Below, in pieces: positions 23,178-35,150 of a stretch of DNA of 64,000 nucleotides; the stretch's first letter is position 1; every line of letters starts with the position of its first letter. Below the pieces are notes generated by a model that was not told the DNA's origin, searched no databases, and saw only the letters and a program-made list of their open reading frames with translations. The stretch is taken from positions 15,500,001 through 15,564,000 of the forward strand of contig OX485809.1 of assembly GCA_950295325.1 (NCBI GenBank), read 5' to 3'. Made by a program: the position numbers and the translations under genes. Source of the DNA: Polytrichum commune (Eukaryota; Streptophyta; Polytrichopsida; Polytrichales; Polytrichaceae).

Positions 23178-24722
23178 TAAGGCTTTTGCATGAATTTTGC
23201 CTACTGGGAATAGTTTTATATCAACCCCTCATTTTTTTAAGACCAAATTAAATAAAATGAGATGAGAAAAAAGTTGCCTACACATAGTTTTAAAAATCCA
23301 CCCGAATAGTTGCCTCCAATTAGAATTATAAACCACGACTAGTTGCCTGCCATGAAAATTATAAGTCGTTCACAATGTTGAAATTTTATCAAAAATTCCA
23401 AAAAGTTGGGTAGTTTGACCTATGGTACATGTATCAAAAAAACCAAATAATCAAGTTTTCAATGCAATCATATGCTTCAAAACATATTTGTTTCCTACAT
23501 ATAATTACATTTTTGGATCCTTTGTTAGAAGGGCCACAAGGGGTTCCTACATTAAAACAAATTGCATCACTCAATATTGGAATAAAACGCATTGTAAGTG
23601 ATTATAATCAGGGCCACATAATACGGGAGTTGCGTACCCGGTAAACGCACGCGATAACGAAATGGAAGGGGGGTGTGATTGCCCCGAGCCCTACTATTAT
23701 TATAACGGAACACTCAATAACAACTAAATAATGTTATGGAGACCATCATCTAGTTGGTTAGTAATGATTCCCATTGCTTGGGTCCACATCCTCTTTTCTT
23801 TTTAATTAGTTCTTAAAATGTGGTTGTGCATTAAACATTTTCCCATTTTCATGCATCTCGTTTAAATCTTGCCCTTCCACTATTTCACACATATATTGTG
23901 GGCCCATTGTGGTGTTATACTGGATTAGATACACTCACATTTCAAGGTCAAAGGCATCAAGGAGGCATACTTAATCATGTCAATTATGAGATCATAGCTA
24001 CCGAAAAAACTAATAAAGTCAATAAGTAAGTGAGCTAAGTTAAGCATTTCTTATATGGACATTTTTTACCTCTGCACCCACTTATCGTTGGATATGAAAC
24101 AAGTGGTTACCTTATCCAAGTCATGATATAGCCATTTCTTAATCATTTTTGGAGACCATATGATGATCTTGACCGTTGTCCCTATTTTAGATCATAGTAC
24201 TCTCAAGTCTTTTTCCGAGTGGATCATAAAGTTGATATCAGCCGCTATCTCGTAGACGCCCTTGTGCTTTATTACTCCACGCAATTAGCCTTTTTGACAA
24301 CATGTACCTCTAGTCCCATCGCGAGCTTTTTGGCTCCTCATACCTTAAAATAAAGCTCCTTTTTATTATCCATTCTTGGAGCCACATCAAACCACATATC
24401 ACTGACATATACTAGGTGTTTGATTAAGATAAGAAACCAAAATTGGACATAACTATCTTATAATAATACGAAGACTCATTCTAAAACTCCACATACATCT
24501 TTGAATTCACAAATACATGCTCATTTTGAGAAAATTAGTGCGTGCTCTAAGGTGCTAGTAGTGTGATTAAACATTTCGTATGCAAACACATTGCTTGTCA
24601 ACGAATAGTGCCAATACTTTAAATGAATAATGATGTTATAAATATTACTCACGATGACCAATGCTTCCTAGGTCTTTTGCTGCCACTAAATCCCTAGCAT
24701 AAAGAACTTTAGTATCACCTTC
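23178..24722. other. Intergenic, repeat debris
   Basis: No gene was recognised. The last part (about 24597-24720, with AATGCTTCCTAGGTCTTTTG and AGCATAAAG) resembles 55010-55150 near the Gypsy 5' flank, marking another dispersed repeat. Confidence 0.4.
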
Positions 24723-24974
24723 ACTACACTAAATAAGATATTTAGTGTTTGAATATATTTGGGGTTTGCTACCACCACCCTACCTTGCTCAAAACTAATT
24801 TTCAATTCTTTAACCATTAGTGCTGGACATAAATGTACCGTTTTCTTCCCGACTACCACATCCCTTATTATATCCCAATTTTTCCCATATCTTTACTAAC
24901 ACTAATGGTTATTGATATTGAGTGTATTCGTTCTCATTTAGTGTATTAAACACTCAACATCCTATTTAGTGTAC
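24723..24974 (+). mobile_element. MITE of the ACTACACTAAATA family, copy 1
   Basis: It starts ACTACACTAAATAAGATATT and ends with a complementary CCTATTTAGTGTAC, about 250 bp. Relatives occur at 42012-42113 (partial), 47787-48110 and 57448-57781. It has no coding capacity. Confidence 0.7.
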
Positions 24975-25993
24975 TTTCCCAACAACACTATTAGCCATCC
25001 CTCACCAATTTGGGTAATCAGTGTAGTGATTGTTTTCATAATTTTAACAAACAAAGAACTTAACATGGAAGCATCTACGAAATGGCAATTGACCCCAGAT
25101 TTTTGGAATTCGCCACAAGTCACCCACTGGATCATGTTTGCTACAGACAAGTGTGACATGATATTAAGTTACAACAATGTTTAGTTTCACACTCCAAGAC
25201 GGTTTAGGGTTTGGGGTTAGCCTTTTTTTCCACTCTACCTTTTAATGTCTTAAATTCATATATCAATGGCACATTGTTTTGAGTGCAATTATATAGTGGG
25301 CCCATGGATATTAATGATGGTTCATCTTGCCGTTTTTTTGGTTAAGGGTTTAGGGTAAATTTTTTGACATTTACTAAATATTGCATGCTGCCACCATGGC
25401 CCACTGGTCGGTGCGTGGTTCGGTGATTGTGAAAGAACAAATACCATAATGACACATGTTTATAGGAGATTGGACTACAGTGGGATTGAGAGTTCATCAC
25501 ACTAGACCACGATCAACAATCAATGAACACATTGGAGAGGATATATGTACACTAAATTCGAAATTTTGAGATCAGTGGCATTCAATAGAAGGTAGTGTAG
25601 AATGTACATTATATGTACTATCAACTAGAAAGCACATCTACTCGCCAAACAATCATTCTCTCTACACCTCCTCAACTGTTGATTCTCCGTACAAGAGAGG
25701 ATCCCGTCTATTTCAAAACCACCAATCTCCCATCTACTATATAAGGCCCATACCCACAACCGTCTCCGACTCTCACTCTTGAGGCATTTCCATATCTCTC
25801 ATTGTCGACACTACACGCATTCAGAACCCAACACATGCTCTCTTTTACAGGTGCCGGTCCAAGTAGTGTATGTTTTCTGTTGCCGTTGATCCTACGATCA
25901 GTTGTCCGTACAACTTCATCCACGTGGCAGCCGTACAGTTGTACGGCCCAACTGACATAGCCCTGTTTTCCTCTCATATTCACTGGCACCAAG
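24975..25993. other. Intergenic, upstream of the palindrome array
   Basis: No gene was recognised. A possible TATA element is listed separately. Near 25905-25945 the arms CCGTACAACT and AGTTGTACGG form an inverted repeat. Confidence 0.4.
25737..25745 (+). promoter_or_regulatory. Possible TATA box
   Basis: CTATATAAG followed by a pyrimidine-rich stretch (CCGTCTCCGACTCTCACTCT) looks like a plant core promoter. The only good gene on this strand begins about 1.3 kb downstream (27028), so a long spliced leader would be needed. The assignment is tentative. Confidence 0.35.
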
Positions 25994-26393
25994 TTTCCTC
26001 TCGGCCGAGAGGAAAACTGGCACGCTTCACCTTCGCACTAAGTTTTTCTCTCGGCCGAGAGGAAAACTCACACCCTTCACCCTGGCACCAAGTTTCCTCT
26101 CGGCCGAGAGGAAACCCGACACCCTGTACCCTGGCACCGAATGAGAGCTCCAATTGGGCCAATTTTTGTTATCAAAACTAGCGACGCGGGATGAACCGAA
26201 AGCCGAGTTACGGTGCCAAACTGCGCTCCAATCTATTGCCAAATGAGAACTTTGAAGACTGAAGTGGAGAATGGTTCCATGTGATCAGCAATTGGACATG
26301 GTCCGCTAGTCCCAGTCACGCGCCCGCGGGGTGTAAAGACCATGGAGAGAAGTTTCCTCTCGGCCGAGAGGAATCTCCACGGCCGAGAGGAAA
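25985..26393. repeat. Array of perfect 20-22 bp palindromes
   Basis: A motif of TTTCCTCTCGG followed by its exact reverse complement occurs at 25994-26015 and 26093-26114. A one-mismatch version is at 26044-26065, a 20-bp perfect version at 26354-26373, and a right half at 26380-26393. The first three sit in a 49-50 bp tandem repeat that also shares flanking GGCACCAAG and CTTCACC segments. It lies about 0.6-1 kb upstream of the GHTHDDID gene. Confidence 0.9.
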
Positions 26394-26407
26394 TCATTTA
26401 ATCCATT

Positions 26408-26454
26408 AATAGGTGTAGGTGTAGGTGTAAGTGTAAGTGTAGGTGTAGGTGTAG
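26408..26454. repeat. GTGTAG/GTGTAA hexamer microsatellite
   Basis: About eight units of TAGGTG with two TAAGTG variants. It is not a known plant telomere repeat. Confidence 0.85.
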
Positions 26455-27027
26455 CTCATCCTTTAACATAATGAAGTGTTGTGAAGGGCGGCCACCGGTA
26501 TTTACATCCTCGAACACATCTTCAATCTACAAGACGGATAAACGCATAATTGTCATAACCCTATAATCGGTGCTCTGAATAGGTTCCAATGATACTAACC
26601 TCCGCGTATAGCATAGTGTCTAATATCCTTGTATTCAATTGGGCTCCTTTAATTGCTACTGTCAAGGTCGCAGTGTAATCAGTATTGATAAAGCCCCATT
26701 GAATTCCGAAAACAGGCACATAATTTCGTGGGGACCCCTCTATAAATGTTACCCACTTGAACAACGAAAGTATCATCATTATCTTTGTTCCATGATGAAG
26801 GCATACTGAAATATGATGTGTATTTGTTTGATCATGGTCAATAAAATATGATGTGTATTTGTTATTGTTGATCAATGTTCGCCTAAACTACTGAATGTCC
26901 ATGCCCAGTGTTGTGCTTTAATATTTGGGTATGGGTTTCCATATTCGTGTATACTTCTCATGTAATAGAGCTTTATGTAGGCGGCACAATAATATGGTTA
27001 ATGAAGTTATGTGTTGATATCAGGGCA
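26455..27027. other. Leader/upstream region of the GHTHDDID gene
   Basis: No gene was recognised. A short direct duplication (AATATGATGTGTATTTGTT, twice) lies at about 26810-26870. A plausible acceptor (GATATCAG) precedes the start codon at 27028. Confidence 0.4.
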
Positions 27028-30000
27028 ATGGAGCAACCTGAAGTAGAGCATTTGAGCTCCGAGGAGGTCAGTTACTGCCCCACTTTGCAATGTGATGTAA
27101 CTTCATATTGTGGTATCTGACACGACTACGGGCAAACATACTTACCTGATAATACGATGCAGGGATCTTCACTATCTGAAGCGGTGTTCACAGAAGACGA
27201 CACTGATGTTGGCATAAAGCATATTGATGTAGACTGCAGCGGGCTGAGAAGGGAGGAATGGCTGCATAGTCCTGTGATGCTTGTAAATGTGAGTGGACAA
27301 AATGTGGCAAAAGGAATCTGCTGCAACGTCAATCCGATGGATTGTGTGGAAGACAAATGTCTAGGAATAGACAATGTTGGTGTGCTTATTATGGAGCCAT
27401 TAGAGGGAATGATGGACATGGGATGGATGTTCTCCTTGCGAATATGGCCTCTTGATCGGGTTTTCCAACAGAGGTATACACTTGCACACCACCTCCTAGT
27501 GAGCACACGCAGGTTGCGTGTGCAAAACACGTTGCTAGAAAGACGGAAGAAAGAGGGGAAGAGGGCATATGTAACATCACGCACGACGCCGCAGAACAGA
27601 CCGACAAAGAAATCACAGATTCTCAATAATAATAGCATCCACCAACTATCTGCTAGCGTGTGTTGTGATAGGGAGTGCACTAGATATTTTCCCAGGGAAG
27701 AGGCACTTGCGCTACGAACGGAGTTCTACACTTGTTCGCCACGGATGAGACATGCTAAGCAACTCGAAGTCCATGGCCAATTACATGTACTACTTGTAAG
27801 TTCAACGAAGGTCGTTACCTTGAGTGGGCGCAATGTCTGCGAAAAGGCATGGAGACACATATTTGCCGTCTCGAAAATGACGTTCTACAGAAACCGGTCG
27901 GAATTCAAGAATGGTATGCGTCCACGCGATCATGGGAACCTAAATAAGAAAATGAATCGAACATCCACCCAGCAAGCTACAGCCACACTTTCGATACTAC
28001 TGGAAGATAAAGCAGATATGATGCCTCACAAGGCTCGCACATTGCCAAATGGTACACGAGTTGTAGAAATGGTCTTGCCTCGCGGAACCAAATGGAAGAA
28101 GTTCTTGGTTACAATCAATGAGGTACGCAATTGGTATAGTCCAATTACCCGCATTGACAGTGGAGATCAAACATTCAATCGAGTTGGGTTTGTGTATAAT
28201 TAATAGATACGAGGGGGCAATTATGAACATATTTCATACACTTTGGTTCATGGTTCATGTGAAGTATTATTAATGTTATACTAATACTATATGGGCAGGT
28301 GAATGACAAATGCAGAGTGCTCCCAATATCTATTTCAACTGTGAGCAAAATTCGAAATACCTACTTTAAGCACTACATAAAGAAGAGGGTTGGTGATAAT
28401 TTTGCGCGTTGTGGGAAGTGTGATTCGTTGTCCGCAATTATACTTCAACATGTGAAAGGTTCAGCCGTACACACAGGGTTTTCGAAACAATTGGAAAAAC
28501 ACCTAGCACAACAAGAATCGGCTCGCAATGCTTACCGATGCATAAGGCTCTTTCAATTGAGCATCCCCAAAAGGTGTTGACGATTATCCACGACAAAATG
28601 GACCATGGCAAAACCGCATCGCCTTGCTTTGCTTCCAAGAACAAAGACACCGATATGTTTACAAAGCTACCACTTTCTGTAATAGGCATGATGGCCCATG
28701 GACATGGAGATGAGAGATATGCCCACTATGCACTGGACATGTACCCTGGATATTGCAACCATACTGTGGGCTCATTCGCGAGACTTTTACGCGATTTGGA
28801 GGAACCTCCCATATCATCATCCCAGCGTCTTTTTCATGGTTCCGGGCGTGCACCTCTGTATTGTGTTGTTCTCAATGGGAGCGAAGTATGTTTGGGAGGA
28901 TTACGACCCCCACCCACGGAGCCCACACCTGCAGTTCCTCTTCCACCCATTCTGCATGTTCAGCTTGATAATTGTTGGAAGGACAACAAGTGTAGGTTTG
29001 TAAAGGCATTTTGGTCTATGCTCACGGCAAAAGCAATATTCACGGAGGTACATGTATCTTATCTATTGGTTGGCCACACCCATGATGACATCGATGCATC
29101 ATTTGGAAGGTGGAGTATGGACCTGCGTGAACACGACTATCCCACTATACCCCTTCTTATGAAATCATACATGGACATGGAAAAGGTTCCTGTCATTCCA
29201 CACATGATAGAGGAACTTCCAGATTGGAGAACATTCGTCATCGAGCATATCCCAAGTGGTAAGGAGAAACTCATTGGGCACACCAAGGTTCAACAGTTCA
29301 AATTCTATGTCCGAGATGATGGTTGGCCAGTTATGCAATACAAAGTGCTAAGCACGCATTGGGAGTGGTTGCCCAAAGACGGTGTGAAGATGTGGAAATC
29401 AAATATAAAAGGGGAGCCATGTATTCCATCCGGGGACCCCTTTCCTGCACCACCGCGAGGTATGGCCAAGCTAGAGGAGGTTCTTGTGGGATTGCAAAGG
29501 TTCATTGACTATTGGCAATCAATATGTGACCATGACACGATAGGAGCATATATGGGTTCACACATGCATATTTTGCAATATTGGATAGGGGTGAAGGAGG
29601 CATTAGATGCACCCCTCAGAAACGTATACACTGTTGGGCTGCCATTATGCGAGGGATTCTGGCCACGAAGTAGAGTCAAAGCAGATGCACATCCCTTCTT
29701 GCAGAACGGAGAGCTTCGGGAAGAGCACCAATCGGACGACCATTATGTTGGTCCAGCAAACCTTCGTCCTGCAGCAGCTTTCCGCATCGCAGAGAATGTG
29801 CACGAGGGGCATATGCTAATATTGCGTCCCCAAGAACAAGATATAGGTAGACCCATTTGGGTATGCCGGGCTGTGTCTGTACCGAACTTGGCGGTCACGG
29901 GAGATCATCCACGTCAAATACTTGTACAGTGGTTCACTCCCACTTCAACCGCGAGGGACCTTTCAAAGAAATGGAATGGTTGGGACTCAAACCCAAACTT

Positions 30001-30280
30001 CAAGTGGAAACGAGATTTGAAATACTCCGTTTCCGACTGGCAGCCGATCGATTGCATTTTGGCAGCCTGGCCTCTGCCAGCACAGGAAGATGTGGAGCCA
30101 TTAAAGGTTACTATCCCAGCAGAGCAAATTGGTTTTGCCAAAGATAATCTTCGACGGTGTTCAACAGCCGAGCGTGGGAACAGGGAGGGTGGGTGGGACG
30201 ACGGGGAGTCTAGTGGGCAACGAGGGGGCCGTGGACATGGAGGTGGTAGACGTAAATCTGGGGGACGCGCATCCCGGTGA
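27028..30280 (+). CDS. GHTHDDID-motif (DUF7869-like) protein, one frameshift
   Basis: I infer three exons: 27028-27066, 27163-28122 and 28299-30280, in phase at both GT/AG introns. The protein is about 990 aa. The N-terminal half has a Cys-containing segment (CCDRECTRYF), then VCEKAWRHIFAVSKMTFYR and an HGN motif. The C-terminal half carries VQLDNCWKDNKCRF followed by VGHTHDDIDASFGRWSMDL and PVIPHMIEEL, and it ends in a Gly/Arg-rich tail. This matches, from memory, a eukaryotic family annotated as DUF7869. The acidic residues in QLDN and THDDID suggest an RNase H-like metal site, perhaps a transposase-derived nuclease, but that is inference. A one-base deletion near 28535-28537 shifts exon 3. 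The decayed copy at 9.2 kb reads through this point, confirming the loss or pointing to a sequencing error. Confidence 0.7.
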
Positions 30281-30895
30281 TCAAAGACACTAGAATTGAA
30301 GGTGATACGGGATTAGATGAGCCAGTGTCAAGACCCTAGTGATCTGCGGTAGGTGATAGGGCAGTACGTTTGGAACCAAACATCTCATTTTTTTGTCGAT
30401 ACGACCTTAATTGCTATATGTGCAAATTTCAACCAATGTCATATCATCATGCATGGTGTGGTCCCATTAATGTATGGATTTTCAGACCTCAATGTAGGGA
30501 CCCTAAACCCTAACTTCCCCGCAATTTCAAACATGTGCGGTGGGACACTTTACGTATGTGCTGTGAAAATTTGTACGCAGGCAACTATTTATGAATATCA
30601 CGAATATCGTGTGTAAGTGGTGTACATTGGCGAACGTTATGGCCCAGCCATGTGCCATGGTTCCCATAGAAGTTCCCCAATCTCGTCCATACTCCTCGTA
30701 TTGACGTTCCCAATTGAGTGCCCCCCCCCCCCCCCCCCCCCGTGTTCCTACGTTCCCATACACACGCACATAATCTTTGGCAAGTTCCCATGCACGTTCC
30801 CATTCACGTTCCCACATAGAATTTTGGTCAAAATGTACATGTTTTGCAATTTTGGGACTCCCAAAAGTCCCATAATGTTTAATATGATGTTATGT
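30281..30895. other. Intergenic with poly-C and ACGTTCCCAT repeats
   Basis: A run of about 20 C at 30721-30740 is flanked by loose copies of ACGTTCCCAT (30660-30815). No gene was recognised. Confidence 0.6.
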
Positions 30896-31143
30896 GTATC
30901 ATACACGAAGGCTTACCAACTTGAAATGGTGACCAATGGGTGGTATGTAGATTAATGATTCATCTCTTCTTGTTTTGGTAGGGGTGACCATCTCAAGTTG
31001 GTCACCCCCTTATTCAAAGAAGTTCAAAATCAAATAGTAACAAACTTAAGATTCTCAAGATAGACCAAATTTCACACAAAAAGAGACAAGCATTAATGAC
31101 GTGTTGGTCACCATCACAAGTTGGCAAAGTGCTCGTGTGATAC
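30896..31143. mobile_element. 248-bp MITE with about 30-bp terminal inverted repeats
   Basis: The left end is GTATCATACACGAAGG and the right end, read inward, is GTATCACACGAGCAC. Both are followed by (C/G)CCAACTTG and then a TGGTGACCAA segment. A second, partial copy begins immediately after (31144-31265, ACACAAGAGGGCTTGCC), and another lies in ZIP intron 1. No clear target duplication was found and there is no coding capacity. Confidence 0.65.
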
Positions 31144-31265
31144 ATCTATCACACAAGAGGGCTTGCCGACTTGAAACGGTGACCAACATATTGCTCAGTT
31201 TGTCTCGATCTTGTTTTTGGTCGGTGATGACTTTCTTAAGTTGATCACCATTGAATAAGCTTCTT

Positions 31266-32245
31266 CAAAATTTGTGGGGACGATGAAGTTGAGATGTTCA
31301 CGTCCACCATAACCATGAAGTGATATGAGATCATCATTAATCTAGGTACAATTCTAGGTGCCATAATGATCACAATCTGAAGGGTGTATGTGATTGTTCA
31401 GTCAAAGAAAGAATCTTCACTTTGAACCCTTACAACTTTGCACCTTGAACTTTTGCATTTGTACTCTGATTATTGAATTTGAACCAGTAATCTTCCTGAT
31501 ATGGAATTGCTAACTGGATAAGAGAACCCTAGCCGAAGCAATGGCCATACATGTTTGTGGAGCTGGAAGCGGCCCCAGTAGTGGCCAAAATACATATCTC
31601 CATCCTTTGTTTCTCATATTAATTTTCTCTGTGCTTTTGAATTTCCAGGTGTCACTGAGGAGCAATTTAAGGAGAGACCATCGTATTCGCAGGATAAGGA
31701 TGCTGTCTATGCCAAGTCGAAACTGTAAAACTGTGAAGAGGACTTCACCTACGAAGTATAATGCTCAGGGCATCGAAACTGACATCCAAACTAAATGTTC
31801 AAGAGAAATTGAATAGACATTCATAATAATTATTGCATGCGTACATTTACAGCGATTTCCTATCTGCCTGCAGGCACTTGGTACTAAATTTATCTGAGGT
31901 TCATTCATTAGCCAACCTCTCGAAGTGCATTCATGTGAGGACCAGATCATATGGAATAATGGTTTTACGTAGTGGTTTCTGGCCATGGCTGTAATTTGCA
32001 CTTGACAAGGAAAGTCGTTCATGTAACTTTCATCACTACTTTGAAATCACTTGCAATTAATCAGATCAATGCTTGGGGTATGAGCATTCTGGAAGCATAT
32101 ACTTTGAAAGGTTTTGTGCTACCTACATATGATTGAATTTTCTGCTCTCCCCTCCGTTTCGAGTAGCATGGTAAGCATTCACGATGCTTAACAATCAAAT
32201 CTAGTTAAGTCCGTCTTTAAATTTTCCATGAAGGAATGAATTCAT
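31266..32245. other. Intergenic, 3' of GST copy 2
   Basis: A 91-codon plus-strand frame (31541-31816) has a hydrophobic stretch (HPLFLILIFSVLLNF) and then a basic region, but no recognised domain. Near 32105-32135 there is weak similarity to sequence downstream of the first GST remnant. Confidence 0.35.
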
Positions 32246-32258
32246 TTGCAATGTCTTT

Positions 32259-33865
32259 CTAATTATCGTCAGCTACGGTCACCGAGGCAACCACATCGTG
32301 CTCTTTTGCTTCAGAGAGGAATGGTCCATAACCGATGTTCCATTCTACATCTTTTTCCAGCATCTTCTTGAACGCTGGGCGAGAGCTAAGCTCTTCATAC
32401 CATCCTTTCACATTCTTTCGGGATGTAATGAGCTCCGGTTTGATGGCCATCAGCCTCAACAGGGTTGGAGCGCATGTCAAGTCGGCCATGCTGTAAGAAT
32501 TGCTCGCAAGATACTTGGTCTTGGAAAGTTGAGCGTCAAAAACGTCGAACACTTCTTCCAGCTTCTGAGTCTTCTCGGCCACAACCTCCTTGTCAAGTGG
32601 CCTGTCTTTCATAAGGTAGCTCAGATAGTACTCCATGCTCAACACTTTGAAGGGTTCGTTGAGGTTGTGACTTTCCACTTCCACCCACTGATTTATAATT
32701 GCCTCCTCCTCCAGTGTCTCTCCAAGTAATGGTGTGCCTTGGGATGCAAACTTTTGAGCAATATACCTTACAATAGCTCGAGATTCTGTGCACATATTCA
32801 AAGTCATTCAAGTCCAGTCTAAGATATAATCTGTACAGACCAAATCATAGAAATATCTTATGAAATTTCTTTCACCTTACTACATAACATCCTCATTAGA
32901 GTATCCTCTGAGACAGGGAATAAATGGCACTTTGATGCGAGTATCAAAAGTCATGTAAGAGAATGTTGTGCAACTTTAAGCCTTACTCTGAGAATAGGTG
33001 ATAATTTCACTTCTTGAGATAGGCTGATAATAGAGTGACGACTATTATTATCATCATTCGTTCCTTGAGTCTAGATGGAAACAGAACAAGCTCATAAGGT
33101 TTAATTGTAATATTACGGGTCGTTGCAAATCAATAGCAATTTGGTAGTTGCTTGAATTTCCTTTCCTTCTTGTAATAAAGGATTCAATTTCAACTAAACG
33201 TTAACAAGGGTTCATTGCTGAGAGAGGCCTTACCGAAGATCTTGAGGTCTCCCCACTCGAACACTGGAGTCTGATGGAAAGGCTGCACTCAAACCAGATC
33301 CAACAGTGAGTTCCAGCATCCCTTGGAAACTCGTAGTCAATAGGCCTATGTAGGCATAGCTACATGACTAGCTTAGGAACAATGGCAATTCAAATAATCA
33401 GGACATGAGAGATTATTATATATTACCAATGCCGATTACCTAGTTCCAATTAATATGTTTTTGATTCTAGTAAAATCTAGTGAGTCTCCCTACTCACCTG
33501 CATGGACATGAATGCAGGCTTCTTATGCTCTCCTGCCCTTAGGTCCACATACACCACTTCGAAATCCACCTGCCACATTATAGAAGAAGCTGTAATAATC
33601 TTCCCCTTTAAATATCACACCGACATCAGTGGTCTTTGTCATGATCATCCACATGGCTCACGCATCAGATCAGGAAGCAATCATTCAACAAACTTGGACC
33701 TTAGCGTGTCCCCTTCCAGCTTCCAGGGGAGGGGTTTACACAGTATAATGGTGGTCGAATTAAAAACATGGAATGTACGTATACACTTACCTCTTTCTCA
33801 AAAAGTGCAAGGGTGACTTTCTGAGGATTGTAAGTGGAGATTCCATGGACTATAATTTTGGCCAT
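32259..33865 (-). CDS. Glutathione S-transferase, phi class (copy 2)
   Basis: Exons 33791-33865, 33498-33569, 33234-33282 and 32259-32785 have the same lengths (75, 72, 49 and 527 nt) as in copy 1 and encode 240 aa. The start MAKIIVHGISTYN keeps the candidate catalytic Ser10. ESRAI is rebuilt at the exon 3/4 junction, and the C-terminal domain (FDVFDAQLSKTKYL, YSMADLTCAP, SSRPAFKKM) is complete. Differences from copy 1 cluster in exon 1 (NPQKVT against NCEKVA), in the segment around EYYLSYLMKDRP, and near the C terminus. These are places where substrate range could diverge. No lesion was seen, so both copies could be active. Confidence 0.92.
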
Positions 33866-34329
33866 CTTGACCTGTTTTGATCTGTACAACAACATCCAAA
33901 ATAGAGTCAGCAAATACAGTTGAATAAGAGTTCACAGATATTGAAACTTACTTTAAGCATCAGAATAGATCAGACAAAGTACCCCTTACACCTGTACTGA
34001 CAACGTCAGACTTGAGTACCAAAGAATAGGATGCACCGTTCCCAACAGGAAACACTGCTATTACTTGAACCCTGCTAGGAATTCACAGCACACTCCTAAG
34101 CATAAGTTTGCATGCAAATTCACACATATAGGTCACCGACTTCCTTATACTTATACAGTACTCCGAGAGGTGGAAAGGCTCTATCACTCCACTGGCCTTT
34201 CAGATGAAGCGCCAGTTTTAAGTGCTCCCAGAAGCGGGAACTCGAGGGCGAGCTGTCTAAATGTGCATAGGTGGATATCCTACTTGGCAGAACCTGGAAA
34301 GATGTAATCAATTACTGTCCATAGATCGT

Positions 34330-35150
34330 GCCACCATCCGAGTAAGTTGAAGGTGAATACGTGGGGAAGTCCTCTAGCTCAGAAATTTCTTCCTTAGCAG
34401 ATTTGGTCCCGAATAAGCATCAGAGACCTGGGATTAGTTTAGTGAGATTAAGTTGGGATGAATCAACCAAAAACCTAAAGTCCATGGACATGGACATGTA
34501 AGTCGTGTAAGAGTACCGGCACCGCATTCTCCTCATCTGATCGTTGATTGAAACTCTTGATAGGCTGAAAAATGACTGTTGATAAGGTGAAGTTCATCCT
34601 CTCCGATACGAGAGTCACCATGTGGAGGCAAAGATCTTCCTTTCCTAAACAACCAATGTCTTACTCGCTGGCAGCTATATTACAAGCGCAGATTCTTCCA
34701 AGACCGGAAAGGAAGAGAGACAACAGGGCTTAATCTCCAGGGCAACCTGGTGATGTCGCATGCCTCCCAGCACCCATGGCTCCAACAGAAGGGACTTGGA
34801 TCACGCAATTCTTCCTGTTCCACTTATTTAACACGCACCGTAGACAAGTGACAATGTTTCCAGGATCAATTGTGAATTTCATGCACGTCCATTCCAGCTC
34901 CAGTCTTCCAACTCACATTGGAGTACCTCAATATGTGACCCGCTTTCTTCAAGCAGGTGGTTAGAAGGGAGGGAGACTGGTTCTAGTCGAGCAAACCTCA
35001 GTATCAACAGGAGACATAGAAATAGATTCTGCCACTTGGCATCGAAACCCAGAAATCTTACCACAACGCAGCTATAGGAAGAAAAACTCAAAACGATAGC
35101 ACACCAGGACATTGCTATGATCACCCTCTTGTGCACTAGTGTCTGACACT
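34330..35150 (-). pseudogene. Decayed reading frame of unknown family (copy 2)
   Basis: Counterpart of 19200-20060. The piece at 34879-35136 (FLGFDAKWQNLFLCLLLILR) is open and keeps the same one-base frame change into the next piece. That next piece has an additional GAA-to-TAA stop in the GCPGDEAL segment, near 34730, that copy 1 lacks. A 3-bp in-frame deletion relative to copy 1 occurs near 34790. The further stop argues against function. Confidence 0.4.

Noticed and set aside
26408-26454. GTGTAG repeats as an interstitial telomere tract
   Set aside because: The unit does not match the plant TTTAGGG repeat or its common variants.
27126-27680. 184-codon minus-strand ORF opposite the GHTHDDID gene
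   Set aside because: It is a shadow of the plus-strand exon, whose frame matches the second copy at 9.2 kb. No family motif appears on the minus strand.
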